Below, one piece after another: positions 6,564 to 8,397 of a stretch of 8,397 nt of DNA. Positions within the stretch are counted from its first letter, which is position 1, and the number at the start of each line of letters is the position of its first letter. The position numbers and the translations under genes are program-made. The DNA is taken from the NCBI GenBank assembly GCA_021776195.1, contig JAJFGK010000087.1, positions 1-8,397 of the forward strand. The letters run 5' to 3'. The stretch is from Kiloniellaceae bacterium (GTDB taxonomy: Bacteria; Pseudomonadota; Alphaproteobacteria; Kiloniellales; Kiloniellaceae). The notes below the pieces were generated by a model that ran no database searches, had not been told where the DNA came from, and saw only the letters and a program-made list of their open reading frames with translations.

Positions 6564-7375
6564 CACTGCACCCACTTGCGCACATAGCCCGAGGTATACT
6601 CGACGGCCATGACGATGGCGATGATGATCAGCAGAATGGCCGCCGCCGAATCGAACTCGTAGCGGTCGAAGGCGGTGTTCAGGGTGGCGCCGATACCGCC
6701 GCCGCCGACGATGCCGACCACCGCCGATTCCCGAAAGTTGATGTCGAAACGGTAGAGCCCGAGCCCGATCATGCGCGGCATGACCTGGGGCTGGACCGCA
6801 TAGTTCAGCCGCTGCAGCCAGGAGGCGCCGGTCGCCCGCACCGCCTCGGCCTGGGCCGGGTCCATGTTCTCGATATCCTCGGCCAGCAGCTTGCCATAGA
6901 AGCCGACGGTGGCGACCGAAAGGGTAATGAAGCCGGCGAAGGGCCCGAAGCCGAAGAGCTTGACGAAGAAGATCGCCAGGATGATCTCCTGGAACGAGCG
7001 GCTGACGGTCAGAATGCCCCGGCAAAAGAGGTACACGGGCTTGGGCGCCAGATTGCGCGCGGCGCCGAGTCCGACCGGAATCGAAATCGCGATCCCCACC
7101 ACCGTCGAGGTCACGGTCATCCAGAGCGATTCGTAGATGCCATCGAGAATGGCGTCGGAGCGGGTGAAGAAATCGGGCGGAAAAAAAGCGGCGAGAAACT
7201 TGGCGCCCCGCGGCAGGCCGTCGGCGACCCGGGCCCAGTTGACCTCCATGGTGCCAAAGGCCAACGCCAGATAGATCCCGGCGGCCAGGCCCAGGCCCCA
7301 GCGCAGCCACGGCCGTTTGATGAAGGGCGGCTTTTTCCAGCGGCGCGATCCCGGTGGGATGGAGGTCGCGGTCAC
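6563..7375 (-). CDS. phnE: PhnE-type phosphonate ABC transporter permease (first of two)
   Basis: The 270-residue permease is the paralogous partner of the next gene. The best start is the GTG at 7375-7373, ten bases after the phnC stop; an in-frame TGA lies just upstream and the next Met (residue 43) falls after the first helix. Residues 1-25 are basic, with a transmembrane helix at about 26-41. The BPD_transp_1 domain begins near 'YESLWMTVTSTVVGIAIS' (81-98), the EAA loop lies around 177-197 (EAVRATGAS...VQPQ), and the PhnE signature 'RFDINFRESAVVGIVGGGG' is at 209-227. The two permeases share this layout but differ across much of their length, as in other PhnCDEE systems where two PhnE proteins probably form a heterodimer. 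Tight spacing on both sides indicates one operon with phnC. Confidence 0.93.
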   Translation of the reverse strand: MTATSIPPGSRRWKKPPFIKRPWLRWGLGLAAGIYLALAFGTMEVNWARVADGLPRGAKFLAAFFPPDFFTRSDAILDGIYESLWMTVTSTVVGIAISIPVGLGAARNLAPKPVYLFCRGILTVSRSFQEIILAIFFVKLFGFGPFAGFITLSVATVGFYGKLLAEDIENMDPAQAEAVRATGASWLQRLNYAVQPQVMPRMIGLGLYRFDINFRESAVVGIVGGGGIGATLNTAFDRYEFDSAAAILLIIIAIVMAVEYTSGYVRKWVQ

Positions 7376-7385
7376 GACGGGCGGC

Positions 7386-8237
7386 TCACGTCAAGCCGGC
7401 GAGGCGGTCGCGGTCGATCTGCGGCGGCGCGTGCTCGACGACGATTTCCGCCGCGCCCTCGTCCTCATCCTCGTCGACCTTGCGGATCGTCTCGGCCCAG
7501 TCCTCCTCGCCGTAGATCTCGGTCAGGACCTCGGCCGTCAGACCGTCGGGCGGGCCGTCGTAGACGATCTCGCCGAGCCGCAGGCCGACAATCCGCTCGG
7601 CGAACATCTGCGCCAGCAGGACATCATGAATGTTGATGATGGCCGACAACCGACGCTCGGCGCAGAGCTCGCGGATCAGCCGCATGATCTGGCGCGAGGT
7701 CTTGGGGTCGAGACTGGCGGTCGGCTCGTCGACCAGCAGCAGCTCGGGATTTTGGATCAGCGCCCGGCAGATACCGACCCGCTGACGCTGTCCGCCGGAG
7801 AGTTCGTCGGCCCGCTTGTCGACCATGTGATCGAGCCCGACCCGGGACAGCAGGTGGAAGGCGGCGTCGATGTCGGACTGCGGGTAGCGCCGCAGATAGC
7901 TGCGCCAGAAGCCGACGTAGCCGAGCCGCCCGGAAAGCACGTTCTCCATCACGGACAAGCGCTCGACCAGGGCGTACTCCTGGAAGATCATGCCCATGCG
8001 CCGGCGCGCCCGGCGCAGGGCGCCCTGGCCGATGTGGGTCAACTCGAGCTCGTTCAGGAAGACCTGGCCGCCGGTCGGCTCGACCAGCCGGTTGACGCAG
8101 CGGATCAGGGTCGACTTGCCAGCCCCCGAGGGCCCGATCAACGCCATGACCTGACCGTCCGGGACCTCCAGCGTGACGCCCTTCAGCGCCCGGTCCCCGG
8201 TTTTGTAGTGCTTGACCAGATCGACGATCCGCAGCAT
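7386..8237 (-). CDS. phnC: Phosphonate-type ABC transporter ATP-binding protein
   Basis: The 283-residue cytoplasmic ATPase powers the importer formed by the two downstream permeases. Motifs are complete: Walker [10 protein letters not shown] at 35-43, Q-loop Gln86 in '[18 protein letters not shown]', ABC signature LSGGQ at 146-150, Walker B LLLVDE at 166-171 with D-loop SLD, and switch His204. '[19 protein letters not shown]' is typical of PhnC rather than of other ABC ATPases. The ATG at 8237 has a strong Shine-Dalgarno (GGGGGGA, 8251-8245) seven bases upstream. After the usual PhnC end ('TEIYG', 239-243) comes an extension of about 40 residues, acidic at 244-264 (EED, DEDEDE), making it somewhat longer than E. 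coli PhnC. The substrate-binding gene phnD, often between or beside these genes, is not in the window. Confidence 0.95.
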   Translation of the reverse strand: MLRIVDLVKHYKTGDRALKGVTLEVPDGQVMALIGPSGAGKSTLIRCVNRLVEPTGGQVFLNELELTHIGQGALRRARRRMGMIFQEYALVERLSVMENVLSGRLGYVGFWRSYLRRYPQSDIDAAFHLLSRVGLDHMVDKRADELSGGQRQRVGICRALIQNPELLLVDEPTASLDPKTSRQIMRLIRELCAERRLSAIINIHDVLLAQMFAERIVGLRLGEIVYDGPPDGLTAEVLTEIYGEEDWAETIRKVDEDEDEGAAEIVVEHAPPQIDRDRLAGLT

Positions 8238-8256
8238 CTGGCAATCCCCCCGAAGG

Positions 8257-8265
8257 CTTATACCA
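8257..8265 (-). promoter_or_regulatory. Possible extended -10 promoter of the phnC operon
   Basis: On the minus strand, TGGTATAAG reads as an extended -10 (TGnTATAAT) with five of six matches in the hexamer. Transcription would start near 8250, giving a leader of about a dozen bases, at the edge of the GGGGGGA Shine-Dalgarno. No convincing -35 is seen at normal spacing. The very short leader is a reason for caution; the operon may instead be read from an upstream gene beyond the window. Confidence 0.3.
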
Positions 8266-8292
8266 ATGAGCGTGAATAGGAACCCATAGGAT

Positions 8293-8387
8293 GGGAGAAA
8301 ATCAGTCCCAGGGGAAGGCGCGGTGTGCGGCGCGATGCCATCGCATCGGGCAAGCGCCGGAACGCACCCCTGGGACTGATTTTCCCC
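8293..8387. repeat. Large inverted-repeat element upstream of phnC
   Basis: GAAAATCAGTCCCAGGGG at 8297-8314 is the exact reverse complement of 8367-8384: 18 perfect pairs, extended by two more G-C pairs (8294-8295 with 8386-8387) past one mismatch. Inside lie GGCGC (8317-8321) facing GCGCC (8354-8358), and a central hairpin CGATGC-CATC-GCATCG (8333-8348), so the whole can fold as one long interrupted stem-loop. Each arm has an A- or T-run at its outer end beside a G/C-rich part, as in bidirectional terminators, but the 52-base interval between the arms is too large for a classical one. It could be a MITE or extragenic palindromic repeat, a structured RNA, or an mRNA 3'-end stabiliser of an upstream gene. 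No target-site duplication is obvious. Confidence 0.75.
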
Positions 8388-8397
8388 ACCGGAGGCC

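Noticed and set aside
5160..6587. 475-codon plus-strand frame crossing the SUMF1 gene and the second phnE gene
   Set aside because: It spans two unrelated real genes in the wrong frame or strand and has shadow-type composition.
7317..8279. 320-codon plus-strand frame opposite phnC
   Set aside because: It is the complement of the well-supported phnC; its Asp/Gly/Leu-rich product has no recognisable motif.
8293..8387. Calling the inverted repeat a simple intrinsic terminator
   Set aside because: The arms are separated by 52 bases and the T-run is paired inside the stem with no further U-tract, so a classical terminator is not supported.

Overview
The window looks like part of the chromosome of a GC-rich alphaproteobacterium, possibly of Rhodospirillales type. 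This rests on the strong G/C bias at third codon positions, the tight gene packing, and the protein flavours: a Rhodospirillales-like secreted caspase-family protein, an ornithine cyclodeaminase/mu-crystallin-family reductase with a '[11 protein letters not shown]' loop, and a PhnC-PhnE-PhnE transporter. The taxonomic placement is inference. I see no rRNA, tRNA, CRISPR array, transposase or phage gene, and no gene-free stretch longer than about 160 bases.

Layout, left to right. (1) 1-870, minus strand, running off the left edge: an exported protein with a peptidoglycan-binding-like domain, a long Pro/Ala-rich linker and the start of a TPR domain. (2) 871-1030: a divergent intergenic region with a 14-base perfect palindrome and a possible promoter. 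(3) 1031-2929, plus: an exported caspase-like (peptidase C14) protein with an EF-hand-like loop, an SH3-like domain and an unassigned C-terminal domain. (4) 2971-3918, plus: an ornithine cyclodeaminase/mu-crystallin-family NAD(P)H enzyme. (5) 3915-4457, minus: a DUF488 protein, whose stop overlaps that of the previous gene. (6) 4491-4937, plus: D-aminoacyl-tRNA deacylase (dtd). (7) 4934-5740, plus: an exported SUMF1/formylglycine-generating-enzyme-fold protein, joined to dtd by an ATGA overlap. (8) 5748-8237, minus: a three-gene operon transcribed leftwards, phnC-phnE-phnE, the ATPase and two permeases of a phosphonate-type ABC importer. (9) 8238-8397: the phnC upstream region, with a possible extended -10 promoter and a large inverted-repeat element (18-bp perfect arms, 94-95 bases overall).

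How the parts may work together. The transporter is a clear unit, but no PhnD-type binding protein gene lies in view; if present it may lie beyond the right edge. The left half holds three exported proteins of cell-envelope character (peptidoglycan-binding/TPR, caspase-like/SH3, SUMF1-fold). Caspase and SUMF1 domains are often fused or neighbouring in bacteria, so the caspase and SUMF1 genes may be functionally linked despite the two metabolic genes between them; this is a hypothesis. The most unusual features for follow-up are the inverted-repeat element upstream of phnC, the domain set of the caspase-like protein, and the SUMF1 protein's loss of one of the two catalytic cysteines of true formylglycine-generating enzymes.
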